The notes under the pieces are model-generated. The model ran no database searches, was not told the origin of the DNA, and saw only the letters and a list, made by a program, of their open reading frames with translations. Of a stretch of DNA of 64,000 nucleotides, positions 9,401 through 17,449 are shown one piece after another. Position 1 is the first letter of the stretch. Each line of letters begins with the position of its first letter. Location: the NCBI RefSeq assembly GCF_003182075.1, contig NZ_QGTH01000011.1, positions 1-64,000 of the forward strand, given 5' to 3'. The stretch is from Finegoldia magna (GTDB taxonomy: Bacteria > Bacillota > Clostridia > Tissierellales > Peptoniphilaceae). The position numbers were made by a program, and so were the translations under genes.

Positions 9401-11310
9401 ATAAAAACCAAGTAGTTGTATTGGATAAGAATGGCTCGTTGTTAAATGTATTCCCTTATAAATCCAATTATGAGCTTTTGAGAAGATTTAACATGTCCAA
9501 TGGATATTACGCAGACAATAAGAACTTCAAAAAACTTAGCATAGATATGTTCAAATCAAACTATCCTATTTCTCTTGAACAAAGAAAAAACAGAAAAGAT
9601 TATGAAAAATTGTCGGAAAATGAAGCTAAGTTCAGTTCACAATACGCTAAGGATCTTTCTAGGATTAAACTGATAGATAAAGACAACAAACCTAAATCAT
9701 TAGATGAAATTTCTAAAAAAGATATTAAAATACTTTTGATTGGAGATTACAGAAAAGAAGATACTATTAAAATGTGGCAAAATTCTAAATATATAAAAGA
9801 AGGAAACTATGATTTAATAAATGTATCTTATTTGGGAGCACAAGCTGACATCAATAAAAAGAAAGAAAGATTTGAAAGCTTGGAAAATGTTAAGAAAGAA
9901 ATCTATGTTACTGGAGCATATAATTCATTGATACAAGTTCCAAAACCAACAATAGTTGCCATTGATAAAAATCAAAACTATATGTTTACAAAAGAATACA
10001 ATTCAAACGAAGATATCAAGTATGTTTTGGACAGAACTGTTAATACTTTTGCAGTCAATGATACAATAACAGATTCAGTTAAACCTATTGTAGATCTCAA
10101 AATTTTAGAAGAAATTCCAAAAGAAAAAGATCCGAATAGAATAGTTCCTATGACTTTTTCTCAAAGAAATGAAAGAGGAGACTACAGAATTTTCGAGCCA
10201 AGTGAAAAAGAAGTTAACCAAAAATATTACGGTCGAGATATGAATATGTATTTAATGAAAGATATCAACTCAAATCAAAAATATATAAAAGATTTCTTGA
10301 ATAAAAAAGTAAATGTAATGTTGGTTGGTTCACCTGAAGATAAAAATTCTAGAATAATGTGGAAGAATTCATCGTATTTGAATTTGGATAAAATCAACTT
10401 AATCAAGATTTCTAATTATAAAGATGAAACTATTTTGAAGAATATGTTCCAATCTTTTGATATGAATGATGTAAAAAATAACTTCTACTGTGGTGGAGAA
10501 AAATTTGATTTTGATAAGTCGATATCCAGCCCTTATATTTTGATAGCAGATGAAAACGGAAGAATGTTGTTCGTGAAAAAATACATTTCTAATCAAGATA
10601 TTGAAGATTTAGTGAACAGATCATTACAAACAAAATACACTGAAAACTCAGTTGGAGATGATATGTTACCTATACAAAACGAAAAAATATCATTAGATAA
10701 TAAAAATCACGAACCAAAATTGGTAGAAAATGTAGAAAGTACACAGCCAGACGAAAATGTAGCCTTAACTTATAGTCAAAGAGAAAACAGAGGTGATTAC
10801 AAGGAACTTAACGATACTGAAAAGAAATTTAATAAATTGTATTATGGACGCGATATAAAAAATTATAGGTTTTTGAAAAATGATAAAACTTATGAAAAAA
10901 TTTCAGAGTTACAAGATGAAAATCTTACAATACTTTTGTTAGGAAATTACAAAGAAAATAGCACATTAAAAATGTGGGAAAATGCAAGTAGCATACAACG
11001 AGATGATTTTTCTATCAAGAATATGAACACTATAGGTAACATCAACGTTTTGAATGATACGATTAGTAAGAACAAGTTGAATATAGCTGAAATTTATACT
11101 AATGCCAATTCAATATTTTATTTAAACAATAGAAAAAATAATACAATCGTAGCAATTGATAAAAATTCCAAAGTGATTTTCATAAAAGATTACAATGATA
11201 TGAATGACATTAAGTATGTGTTGGATAGAACTTTGAAAACACAATTTTCTAAAGATCTTGTCAGTACAACAGTTCCTAAAATCTTAAATATTGATTTAAG
11301 CGATAAATAA
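3430..11310 (+). CDS. Giant secreted papain-family (C1A) protease with Ig-like, rhodanese-like and thioredoxin-like modules
   Basis: 2626 residues. Signal peptide of about 25 residues (ends ISA). A papain-like domain at about 110-320 has Gln122, Cys128 (DQGPNGSCWAF), His264 (NHAVTIVGW) and Asn294 (CKNSWGTGWG), so it looks active. Then come a Big_2-like Ig domain (about 504-587), a row of Ig/MG-like beta modules (about 595-1220), a rhodanese-like module (about 1225-1320; DVRSK at 1247 but Ser1289 where the catalytic Cys is expected), another Ig module, a thioredoxin-like module (about 1440-1590), two Ig modules, an acidic PDEKPDDKPDD linker (about 1831-1855), and four more thioredoxin-like modules, three opening with a QRxxRxDY motif (about 2050, 2244, 2449). 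These lack CxxC. No LPxTG, SLH or GW anchor is seen at the C-terminus. The domain calls after the protease are fold-level inference. Confidence 0.85.
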   Translation: MSKKLKIFSVVLSIALILPINPISAEKQMDNSKKDIVEFKQKDSSNRGINLYEKSIENANFNDNSKKLKQDPYKIHTNYSSIDNKTSKRKFPSTFFFRSLSDVNQSKFDLRDIGKVTSVKDQGPNGSCWAFATFGSAESILMPDQRMDFSEKHMRNTHGFDWGPSDGGTRTVSSAYLARRSGPVLEKDDPYDIYGSDSPENLPIAKELTQAIFLPDRRDFNDNNLIKSMITKYGGVYSAVMGGDEYLNKKTMAHYYSGGQVPNHAVTIVGWDDNYSKKNFKTTPQGDGAWICKNSWGTGWGTQGGYYYVSYYDKNIGTQNSQYILKDLNENEKIWQYDKLGMTSQVGLGEESYYANVFGPVEEDAYLSSVGLWTSANDAEYEVFVNTNVDKNGGLSQKNSVKQGKMQFAGYEKVKVEDTLISKGSKFAVIVRMKTPGYKYPIPIERPIKGFSSKTTAEAGQSFVSKDGEKWTDLTDQIKNANVSLKAFTIDGEHINENDENETKIESIKFKEKEKLLKIGETVTLGIDLLPNTAKTEDLKWESSDKTVCDIDSTGKVKAVGYGECIITAKSKNSYKVFDTMRIKVDESNAQFKANISSDKQTYLQGEQVAINIALKDQSENQIVNKDIECEIITSHNQNFKYNLKTNLTGESNFNVRLANNAAIGKYKVNIYYKNKLIGINTFNVESKDFVPTVENPLFVDNKLDKDKIKPNTQVKLVSTVTNKYNEIKRYAKVMATITSPSQKEYTKSLYTDKQGQAVFDLEKEIFNEEGVYKIKVDASLSGFDNFTETLDVNVDRNTAEMKNLDLQMKLSQKTFMVKTEPVNVDFVVNNENKPISDANIRLTITDPNQKTYDVNLKTDKDGKANFSMNLSERNVMGTYKIEAVAYKEGYYDVEQKDSFFAKKDGKYMNISFDSAKKVYKLNESAYIKIQIKDQNNNPMRNSSVDISILDPNQQETKIRKMSDYQGYVFIYMTPKAYTSKGEYLIKATADYYNYPSSSANYKIKFGEDDDEYKGISVNAKNKKDQYFVDENPEISFKTVDEFGNDVNNAEVNISVKTPDGKVIIDRTSTDDKSIGKWIYKLKLTPGKYDITLKAQKSNYKSLSESISFIAVERPKLKKFSTTIVSDKKIYEASKNAVVKLNLKDENGNNFSNLDVKVKEISPNSKKESIIKTDDKGNISYDVDVKTPGKYELYFELSKDNYEKTSKRYVIYALSNQIPKTNNAFFEAKNALDVTDYLKTQKPFVLDVRSKANFDKSHIDNSFNMDLNDKDFDDFMNNLDKTTNLFVVSNVESEAKIKQLKDKGFKSVAYIKEGMQKYIEISGIENKDYNKNLRLDVIRDKSVYNFKNEITINIKTTDSNHNYISQANVSYKIFDLAGTEIQNGEIKTNNIGQEKLKVKLPQNIYPGTYKILAEVNKDGYFKDYSFTKFDISNKDVNDNFINYDDADKSSYFAHLKNDIDNKEILKNIYGKNILGYSMNDLNDKTKILNDVVDLKKPSVVLFSNKETDLKKFANKSNDTYNFVRITSENDKSYLEQQNLRRLISKSFIDKDNNIRNQKLSLGQDEKILVLNEEGRVVNLITQKDFNNLQAILSKQNIKIEDKNVDPNVELKTNQKANIKITSPNTTVKRKDIVQINVELKDHDTGEHLANRNIKYTLQDPFGRTVSYNRQTDKNGRHILKIGTNDRTTLGKYSVKVELLDAQYQNAFKFLEYQVVSQNTPDLLQMKATIKTDKEKYELGDSINLELVVSDLNDSKLDKSQAEVILEDSNQKQLFKKSAVSDNSGKIDFAFKTSDENVLGQYTLKIKISREGFKDYTKEISIQVGDKPSNPDEKPDDKPDDKPDDNPDEKPDDKPQNPIDVEIKEQNFPISFEQAYALGFFDSTDNLTMINVKSRYGFNYSNFVLYNKDNKPVKIKDIIDNKRPTIFLMGDRVDSQSKKMFDNSSNINDKAFNFVNVITNGNQKDLEQISKDKLYSDSFMRGNSLNGQFRSNKNQVVVLDKNGSLLNVFPYKSNYELLRRFNMSNGYYADNKNFKKLSIDMFKSNYPISLEQRKNRKDYEKLSENEAKFSSQYAKDLSRIKLIDKDNKPKSLDEISKKDIKILLIGDYRKEDTIKMWQNSKYIKEGNYDLINVSYLGAQADINKKKERFESLENVKKEIYVTGAYNSLIQVPKPTIVAIDKNQNYMFTKEYNSNEDIKYVLDRTVNTFAVNDTITDSVKPIVDLKILEEIPKEKDPNRIVPMTFSQRNERGDYRIFEPSEKEVNQKYYGRDMNMYLMKDINSNQKYIKDFLNKKVNVMLVGSPEDKNSRIMWKNSSYLNLDKINLIKISNYKDETILKNMFQSFDMNDVKNNFYCGGEKFDFDKSISSPYILIADENGRMLFVKKYISNQDIEDLVNRSLQTKYTENSVGDDMLPIQNEKISLDNKNHEPKLVENVESTQPDENVALTYSQRENRGDYKELNDTEKKFNKLYYGRDIKNYRFLKNDKTYEKISELQDENLTILLLGNYKENSTLKMWENASSIQRDDFSIKNMNTIGNINVLNDTISKNKLNIAEIYTNANSIFYLNNRKNNTIVAIDKNSKVIFIKDYNDMNDIKYVLDRTLKTQFSKDLVSTTVPKILNIDLSDK

Positions 11311-11320
11311 TTGCAAAAAG

Positions 11321-11353
11321 TCTTCTGCACTAAATAGTGTGGAAGATTTTTTT
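11321..11353 (+). terminator. Intrinsic terminator of the protease gene
   Basis: Stem TCTTCTGCACT / AGTGTGGAAGA, including two G-T pairs, followed by seven T. It starts 10 bases after the stop codon. Confidence 0.85.
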
Positions 11354-11493
11354 GTATTAAATGAGGAAATAATTTCTTAAAAATGTATATGAAATACACT
11401 AAAAAAAAACGAATTAAAATTTTAGAAAAATAGATTAAAAAATAAAAAATAGGGTATACAATAAATAAGAATATTATGAGAGGAGACTTAAAA

Positions 11494-11786
11494 ATGAAAA
11501 AAATTTATTTGTCATTATGATTGCATGTTTGACAGTGGTTGGTACAATAAATGCAAACGTTTCATCGGCTGTTAGTTCGGCAAGTTATTATGGATTAGAA
11601 AATGTTGAAAAAGATGAATATGGTGAGAATTTTACTTTTGTGAGGGGAAAATCACCTGTACATTTGAAGTATGAAGATGTGTATAATGACGGTTACAGTG
11701 GGAAACTTTACAGACAGAGATTAATTACTATTGATGTAACCAATAATACTGAGACTTGGTATTATTCGGGAGAAATTAGCAAATAA
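11494..11786 (+). CDS. Small secreted protein with a frameshifted start region
   Basis: The ribosome site AGGAGA (11482-11487) points to the ATG at 11494, but that frame stops after eight codons (TGA at 11518). The long frame (to TAA at 11786) contains the rest of a signal peptide: adding one A to the A7 tract at 11497-11503 gives MKKNLFVIMIACLTVVGTI followed by NANVSSA, a textbook signal sequence, then about 70 mature residues. So the gene is a frameshift mutant, a phase-variable gene, a slippage-translated gene or a sequencing error. Starting at the ATG at 11517 would lose the basic N-terminus. The mature part (YEDVYNDGYSGKLYRQR; ends WYYSGEISK) is not a family I recognise. A permease and ATPase follow directly, as in bacteriocin-type cassettes, so a secreted peptide role is possible but unproven. 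Confidence 0.55.
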
Positions 11787-11816
11787 TATTTTTGAAATTC
11801 AATGAAAGGAGACAAT

Positions 11817-14156
11817 ATGTTCGAACTGAAAAAACTTTACAAGTCGTTAATTTTTCCTGTTGTAGTTATTATTTTTTGTGTGTATACTTTTGTAACATTA
11901 AACAGTATAAAATATGAATATACTGATCAAGACTATAAATATTTTATACAAACTAGGAATACTTTTGAAAATACAATGATGGAGTCATTTGCAATCTCCA
12001 AATCTTCTGAAAATAAAGAAGAACAGCAGAAATATTTGGATTTTAGCAAGATGAATTTTTATTCTTTGCAGTACATAAAACCTTTGGAATACGATGTGAG
12101 TATGTTGATGGAAGAGACAAAAGCTGCAAAGTATTCCTCAAAGACAGAGCATAATTTCTACAATAAATTGTTGAATCAATATGATGAGATAAAATCATTC
12201 AAACAACAAAACAACTTAAACAAGTTGCCTAGTTATGGAATGTATAACGAATTGGATTCTTATTTTAATTTGGTTCGTGATGAAATTAACAGATATGGGT
12301 ACTACACAACTTCCAACAATTTTAGTTTTTTTAAATCATTTGGTTTCCTAATGGAAAATGTTATGAATGATATTTTCTTGTGTGTGGTTTTTCTGATAGC
12401 TGTATTTGCTAATGAGATGAATTTCAAAAATCTAAAATTAGATACTATTTCGGTAAGTTCCAAAAAATTAGTATATGCAAGGCTTGTAAAGTATGTCGTA
12501 TTTTTTGCGGTTGTAATCTTATCGATGATTGTGGGCAATATCATTTATTCTGTAGTCAATGGATTTCCAATAGGAAGTGCGAACGATATGATTTTGAAAT
12601 CTGTAACAGACCTTAAGATTAATATGCCAATAACAATGAATGTAAACTCAATGATACTTGCTTTAAAATACATAGGGACGGGATTTTTGATTTACAGCAT
12701 TGCGATGATGTTGTATGAGATTTTCAGAAGGTACATGAAACAAAATCTATCAATTTTTGTTGTTTTATCAATTTACTGGATAATTTCATTACTATCTAGA
12801 AAATATAATCTATCGTTTAGTTTAAATAGTTTTCATAATTTCGGCAATCTTTCAATATTAGTGCCAATTGTATTTCTATTAATGATTTTTTGTTTAATCA
12901 TTGTAAACAATAACAGATACAGGTTTATTTATCATAATTATTCTAAAACATACTCCAAAATCGATATCAAAAATATTTTGCAATTAGATTTTGCCAAAAT
13001 TATGAGAAGCAAATTATATAAGTATTTTTGTGTACTAACTGTAGTGGTAGCTGTGTTTTTCTGTTTTAATACTATAAAATACAAAAACATAAAATCAAGG
13101 GATGATTTAAAAACTATTGATATTGATATTGACGTTGAAAAGATTAACGTTCACAACAATCCAAAAGACAAAAGATCCAAGCAAAGACTAATTAATTTGG
13201 AAAATTTTAAAAAATCTTATGTTAACAGAGCTAATAATCCCACAGAATATTACAGTAATATGTTTCTTTATTTGAATTCTAATTCGGAATTTGATGCAGA
13301 ATGGATAGATCCAAGTACTTCTCGCTCTAATGAGAATAGGGTGAATTATTTTATGAATAACAATTTAAAGCCCGATTCAAGTTATAATATTGTTAGTAAT
13401 GAGATTGAACAAAGTTTATTATCAAATAAAAAGCTAAGTTTGTATAAAACAAAACAACATGCTCCTACTGAACAAAAAGGACTCATAGGTAATGTAATAT
13501 CTATGTATGAAAATGGGATTATTCCAGCCTTTACGTTGATTATTTGTTTGATATTTACTCTTGAGTTCAAAAAGGAAAGGTCCAATGGAACATTGAAGTT
13601 GGCTTTTCTGAATGAATGGAAAAAAGATGTCTGGAAATCAAAGCAGATTAATTCGTTTGTATTATCTGTCGGAATGTATATTGTGATTTTGGTAATTGCC
13701 GTGATTATTGGATTATTCAATGGAGGACTTGGGGAGAAATTGTATCCAGTGTTCTGCTACGATTACAGCTATAACGGCGTGGTGGAGGGTGTGTTCAGGG
13801 CATCCAGTGGTTTCATTTTGCCAATGATTTTGATAAATATTTTGATAATTTTACTTGTGGTTAGTTTTTCAAATATGATGACTACATTCATCAAGAATGA
13901 AACTGTGAATATAATTGCTACAACTTTCTTGATTGTTTTGGGAATAATTATTAGCTATTTTGGAACTTTGGGTAAGTTTTTCTTATTGAATCCGTTTAGT
14001 TCGTTGGATAGTTTGATGATTTTGAAAGGCGGATACAATTATTTGAATAAGTTTAGTTTTTCTAATCCGATATATAATGTGATAATGATTGTATTTTATA
14101 TTATAGTGTTTAATTTGATATCAATGAAAAGAATGAAGGGGGATATTAATGCTTGA
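11817..14156 (+). CDS. Single-chain double ABC-2-type permease
   Basis: 779 residues starting at ATG 11817, 5 bases after AAAGGAG; an in-frame ATG at 11802 is part of that ribosome site. The protein repeats one plan twice: an N-terminal membrane helix (about 10-27; about 397-417), a long extracytoplasmic segment, then five or six helices. The cytoplasmic loop typical of ABC-2 permeases appears in both halves (ANEMNFKNLKLDTISVSSKK near 200; EFKKERSNGTLKLA near 580). One chain would therefore supply both membrane halves for the ATPase that overlaps its 3' end by 8 bases. The plan resembles the large membrane proteins found with lactococcin-972-type bacteriocins, but I cannot confirm the family. 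Export or self-protection for the small secreted protein upstream is an inference. Confidence 0.75.
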   Translation: MFELKKLYKSLIFPVVVIIFCVYTFVTLNSIKYEYTDQDYKYFIQTRNTFENTMMESFAISKSSENKEEQQKYLDFSKMNFYSLQYIKPLEYDVSMLMEETKAAKYSSKTEHNFYNKLLNQYDEIKSFKQQNNLNKLPSYGMYNELDSYFNLVRDEINRYGYYTTSNNFSFFKSFGFLMENVMNDIFLCVVFLIAVFANEMNFKNLKLDTISVSSKKLVYARLVKYVVFFAVVILSMIVGNIIYSVVNGFPIGSANDMILKSVTDLKINMPITMNVNSMILALKYIGTGFLIYSIAMMLYEIFRRYMKQNLSIFVVLSIYWIISLLSRKYNLSFSLNSFHNFGNLSILVPIVFLLMIFCLIIVNNNRYRFIYHNYSKTYSKIDIKNILQLDFAKIMRSKLYKYFCVLTVVVAVFFCFNTIKYKNIKSRDDLKTIDIDIDVEKINVHNNPKDKRSKQRLINLENFKKSYVNRANNPTEYYSNMFLYLNSNSEFDAEWIDPSTSRSNENRVNYFMNNNLKPDSSYNIVSNEIEQSLLSNKKLSLYKTKQHAPTEQKGLIGNVISMYENGIIPAFTLIICLIFTLEFKKERSNGTLKLAFLNEWKKDVWKSKQINSFVLSVGMYIVILVIAVIIGLFNGGLGEKLYPVFCYDYSYNGVVEGVFRASSGFILPMILINILIILLVVSFSNMMTTFIKNETVNIIATTFLIVLGIIISYFGTLGKFFLLNPFSSLDSLMILKGGYNYLNKFSFSNPIYNVIMIVFYIIVFNLISMKRMKGDINA

Positions 14157-14967
14157 GATTAAAGGTCTGAACAAATCTTACGGTGAAAACGAAGTGTTAA
14201 AGGATTTGAATTTGAAATTAGATAAACCTGGAATTTACGCGTTAGTTGGACCAAATGGTATTGGTAAGACTACTCTGATGGATATAATTTCTGATTTGAC
14301 GAAGTACGATTCAGGCGAGATTAAGGTTAATGATATAGATAATAAAAATCCGGAGATTTTCAAGTATTTATCTTATGCAAGAAGCTTGGATATGTTGTAT
14401 GATAACTTGACAGGATTGGATCATTTTATTTTCGCAAAGAACTCACGCCATGTTTCTGATGAAAAGTTTGAAGAAGTGTTGAATATTTTTAAAGTTCATA
14501 ATTTTATGAAGAGGAAAGTTAGCACTTATTCTCTGGGTCAAAAGCAAAAAACTTTGTTGACGTATTTTTTCATGGGGGATTATGATATCTACATTATGGA
14601 CGAGCCTGTAACTGGATTGGATCCTACTAGCGTTATTTTGCTTAGAAATTATCTTCTGAAATTAAAAGATGATGGCAAGATAGTTGTGTTATCATCTCAT
14701 ACTTTGTCAGAGGTTGACAAGTTAACAGACGATGTGATGTTTCTGGTGGATAAAAAAATAGCGTTTGAGAATTTGTCTGAGATTTCAAAGGAGCAATACA
14801 AGGTTGTAACATCGGATAGTGAAAATCAAAGAACCGTAAATATTGTGGCTAAGAATGATTTGGACGATTCTTTGAAGAAATTCATATCTGATGGTTTAGT
14901 CATCGATTCGATTGAAAAATCAGATTACACTACAGAGGACAGATACATTGAATTGTACACAAAATAA
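14149..14967 (+). CDS. ABC transporter ATP-binding protein
   Basis: 272 residues. Walker A GPNGIGKT (34-41), signature YSLGQKQK (127-134, a variant of LSGGQ), Walker B DIYIMDEP (146-153) and switch His184 (LSSHTLSEVD) are all present, so it should hydrolyse ATP. The ATG overlaps the end of the permease gene by 8 bases, which implies translational coupling and a shared complex. The C-terminal 60 residues after the nucleotide-binding domain are typical of drug/bacteriocin-type exporters and carry no recognised domain. The substrate cannot be read from the sequence. Confidence 0.9.
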   Translation: MLEIKGLNKSYGENEVLKDLNLKLDKPGIYALVGPNGIGKTTLMDIISDLTKYDSGEIKVNDIDNKNPEIFKYLSYARSLDMLYDNLTGLDHFIFAKNSRHVSDEKFEEVLNIFKVHNFMKRKVSTYSLGQKQKTLLTYFFMGDYDIYIMDEPVTGLDPTSVILLRNYLLKLKDDGKIVVLSSHTLSEVDKLTDDVMFLVDKKIAFENLSEISKEQYKVVTSDSENQRTVNIVAKNDLDDSLKKFISDGLVIDSIEKSDYTTEDRYIELYTK

Positions 14968-14976
14968 TTTGATTTT

Positions 14977-15005
14977 TTGACAAATAAATAGTATTGTTGT
15001 ATAGG
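14977..15005 (+). promoter_or_regulatory. Promoter of the AEC transporter gene
   Basis: TTGACA (14977-14982), 17-base spacer, TATAGG (15000-15005). A short inverted repeat ATAGGTAA / TTACCTAT begins at the -10 box (15001) and may be an operator or leader hairpin. Confidence 0.7.
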
Positions 15006-15051
15006 TAAGTGGTTTCATTTACCTATATTTTTATGTGAAAAAGGTGGTTTT

Positions 15052-15969
15052 TTGGTAAATTATTCGCAGTTGTACTTAACGATAATCAATTTGTTTTGTT
15101 TGATTTTTATTGGTTTTTTGATAAGAAAGTTCAACCTTGTAGACGATAATACTATGACGGGACTTAACAAGCTGATTTTTAATGTGTTTTTTCCTCTAAA
15201 AATTATGATGAGTTTTTATAAAGTAGATTTTGGACAAAATCTAAGTGTAAAATATTTTGTATATTTGAATGTGGTGTTTGTATTTCACATTTTTCTTACT
15301 TACTTTTGGGCGAAAATTACCAACAAGGACAAATCTTATGTTGTACTAGAAGCCAATGCTATGAGTAGAGGCAATTTCATTATAATGTCATTTCCAATAT
15401 TAAGTGTTTTGTTTGGGGATGAAGGGATTGTTATGGCGGGTGCAATCACAGGAATTAGTCAATTTTTCTATAATTTCTACACTGTAAGCATGTACGAAGG
15501 ATTGGTTGGAGAAAATAATTCTAAGAAAAAACTGTTCATTAATGTATTAAAGACTCCGTTGATGATTGGGCTTTTCGTAGGAATATTTTTGTATGTAACT
15601 AAGGTTAATTTGTTTTTCTTGGAAACTCCTTTGAGAAGTTTGGGAGATATTGCAGGGACCTTAGCTTTGGTGACTATGGGATACGGTTTGAATTTTATAA
15701 TAGATTTCAAAGAAATTAAATCAATTATGAAGGTTTCCATTGTAAAACTTTTGGTTCTTCCTTTGACAGGATTATTTATTGGAAAAATTTTCGGCTTGTC
15801 TGAAATTCAAAAGGTTGTAGCGCTGATTTTATTTGGTGCTCCTACGGCTGTTAATACTTATGTTTTCGCTAAAAGATATAAGCAAGATGATTCATTGGCT
15901 GGTTACTATGTTGTGAGTACTACAATTTTGTATTTATTCACTTTATTACTTTTAATTAAGCTGATTTAG
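15052..15969 (+). CDS. AEC-family (auxin efflux carrier-like) transporter
   Basis: 305 residues with about ten hydrophobic helices in the 5+5 arrangement of the AEC/bile-acid-symporter fold; the centre contains NAMSRGNFIIMSFP and the C-terminal half LILFGAPTAVNTYVFA, which match Gram-positive AEC proteins. Translation starts at a TTG (15052) after AAAGGTGG; the only nearby ATG (15033) is followed at once by TGA. Bacterial members often move malate or other organic acids. The next two genes import and oxidise malate, so an organic-acid role is plausible but not shown. Confidence 0.85.
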   Translation: MVNYSQLYLTIINLFCLIFIGFLIRKFNLVDDNTMTGLNKLIFNVFFPLKIMMSFYKVDFGQNLSVKYFVYLNVVFVFHIFLTYFWAKITNKDKSYVVLEANAMSRGNFIIMSFPILSVLFGDEGIVMAGAITGISQFFYNFYTVSMYEGLVGENNSKKKLFINVLKTPLMIGLFVGIFLYVTKVNLFFLETPLRSLGDIAGTLALVTMGYGLNFIIDFKEIKSIMKVSIVKLLVLPLTGLFIGKIFGLSEIQKVVALILFGAPTAVNTYVFAKRYKQDDSLAGYYVVSTTILYLFTLLLLIKLI

Positions 15970-15970
15970 A

Positions 15971-15999
15971 TTGCTTTTTGTTTTTTTAAATGAGATAAT
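15971..15999 (+). promoter_or_regulatory. Probable promoter of the 2-hydroxycarboxylate transporter gene
   Basis: TTGCTT (15971-15976), 17 bases, GATAAT (15994-15999) preceded by TGA (extended -10). It is followed by an AAGGAGGAAAG ribosome site. Confidence 0.5.
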
Positions 16000-16033
16000 A
16001 TAAGATGTAAAAAACTATATAAGGAGGAAAGTT

Positions 16034-17320
16034 ATGGATAAAAAGATTGCAGGTTTAAAAATTCCGTATTTTATAATCGCTTGTGTAATAATCGTTATTT
16101 CATTCATATTTGATGTTCTACCAAACGGTATGGTTGGAGCATTTTTATTTTTGATTGTATTCGGCGAATTATTAAACCTTATCGGAAATCACACACCAAT
16201 TATCAAGACATATTTGGGTGGTGGAGCTATTGTATCTATATTTGTTGGTGCGGCTATAACTTATTATAAATGGTTACCAGCTGAATCCATCAAAAGTATA
16301 AATACTTTTATGACTAAAGGAGGATTCCTTGATTTCTACATCGCAGCTTTAATCACAGGTTCAATTCTTGGTATGAATAGAAAGTTGCTTATTAAAGCAG
16401 CTATTAGATATTTACCATGTATTTTGGGTTCTGTAATTATGGCATTACTTTTAGTAGGTGGTGTAGGTTTGTTGTTAGGAAAGAGTGTAGGTGAGTCTAT
16501 CGCATACATCGGTATCCCAATTATGGGCGGAGGAATGGGAGCAGGTGCTGTACCTATTTCTAAAGTTTTCGAATCAGCATTGAATATTCCGTCCGAAACT
16601 ATTTTGAGTAAACTTGTTCCAGCAGTTGCATTGGGTAATGCTACGGCAATTGTTGCTGGTGGTTTGTTGAACAGATTAGGAAAAGTAAAACCAAGTTTAA
16701 CGGGTAATGGACAATTAGTTAGAAGTAATGATGATAGTTTGAAAGCTGAAAAGAAAGAAAATATAATCTTAGAAAATGTTAAAGATTACGGCGCAGGTAT
16801 TGTAATTGCAACAGCATTTTTCACATTTGGTGCAATATTAGCATTTTTGTTCGAAAAAATCGGTATCAAAATCCACTCTTATGCTTGGATGATTATTTCT
16901 GTAGTTATTGTTAAAGCAGCTGGAATTGTTCCAGAAAAAATTGAACACGTTGCTGAAGGTTGGTACAATTTCGTGGCCAAAAACTTCACTGCAGCACTTA
17001 TGCTTGGTATTGGTATGGCTTACACTAATTTGGGACAAATTTTCGAAGCATTTACACCAAGCTATGTAATTCTTGTTCTTGCGGTTATTATAGGAGCTAT
17101 CATTGGCGCTGGTATCGTAGGATATTTCGTAGGATTCTATCCAATAGAAACAGCTCTTACAGCAGGATTATGCATGGCTAACATGGGTGGTACTGGTGAT
17201 GTTGCTGTTCTTACGGCTGCAGATAGAATGGAATTGATGCCATTTGCACAAATATCTTCTCGTTTGGGAGGAGCTTTAATAATTTTATTGGCATCTGTTT
17301 TGGTTCCAATATTTTTCTAA
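16034..17320 (+). CDS. 2-hydroxycarboxylate transporter (malate/citrate, CitS/MaeN type)
   Basis: 428 residues, about eleven membrane helices. The two re-entrant GGxG loops of the 2HCT family are clear: PIMGGGMGAGAVPIS near residue 165 and MANMGGTGDVAVLTAADR near 388, followed by PFAQISSRLGGA. Family members are Na+- or H+-coupled symporters or exchangers for citrate, malate or lactate. The malic enzyme gene 129 bases downstream makes malate the most likely substrate. A terminator separates them, so each probably has its own promoter. Confidence 0.92.
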   Translation: MDKKIAGLKIPYFIIACVIIVISFIFDVLPNGMVGAFLFLIVFGELLNLIGNHTPIIKTYLGGGAIVSIFVGAAITYYKWLPAESIKSINTFMTKGGFLDFYIAALITGSILGMNRKLLIKAAIRYLPCILGSVIMALLLVGGVGLLLGKSVGESIAYIGIPIMGGGMGAGAVPISKVFESALNIPSETILSKLVPAVALGNATAIVAGGLLNRLGKVKPSLTGNGQLVRSNDDSLKAEKKENIILENVKDYGAGIVIATAFFTFGAILAFLFEKIGIKIHSYAWMIISVVIVKAAGIVPEKIEHVAEGWYNFVAKNFTAALMLGIGMAYTNLGQIFEAFTPSYVILVLAVIIGAIIGAGIVGYFVGFYPIETALTAGLCMANMGGTGDVAVLTAADRMELMPFAQISSRLGGALIILLASVLVPIFF

Positions 17321-17327
17321 ATTAATT

Positions 17328-17354
17328 GAGGTATTTTAAATAATACCTCTTTTT
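17328..17354 (+). terminator. Intrinsic terminator after the 2HCT transporter
   Basis: Stem GAGGTATT / AATACCTC with loop TTTAAA, followed by TTTTTG. Confidence 0.88.
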
Positions 17355-17449
17355 GTTTGGAATAGTTAGCTTTTAGTGTTAAAATTATATTGTAATAATG
17401 TAATTCAACAATTTTGTTGAAAGTTATATGAAAATTTATGAGGTGAAAA

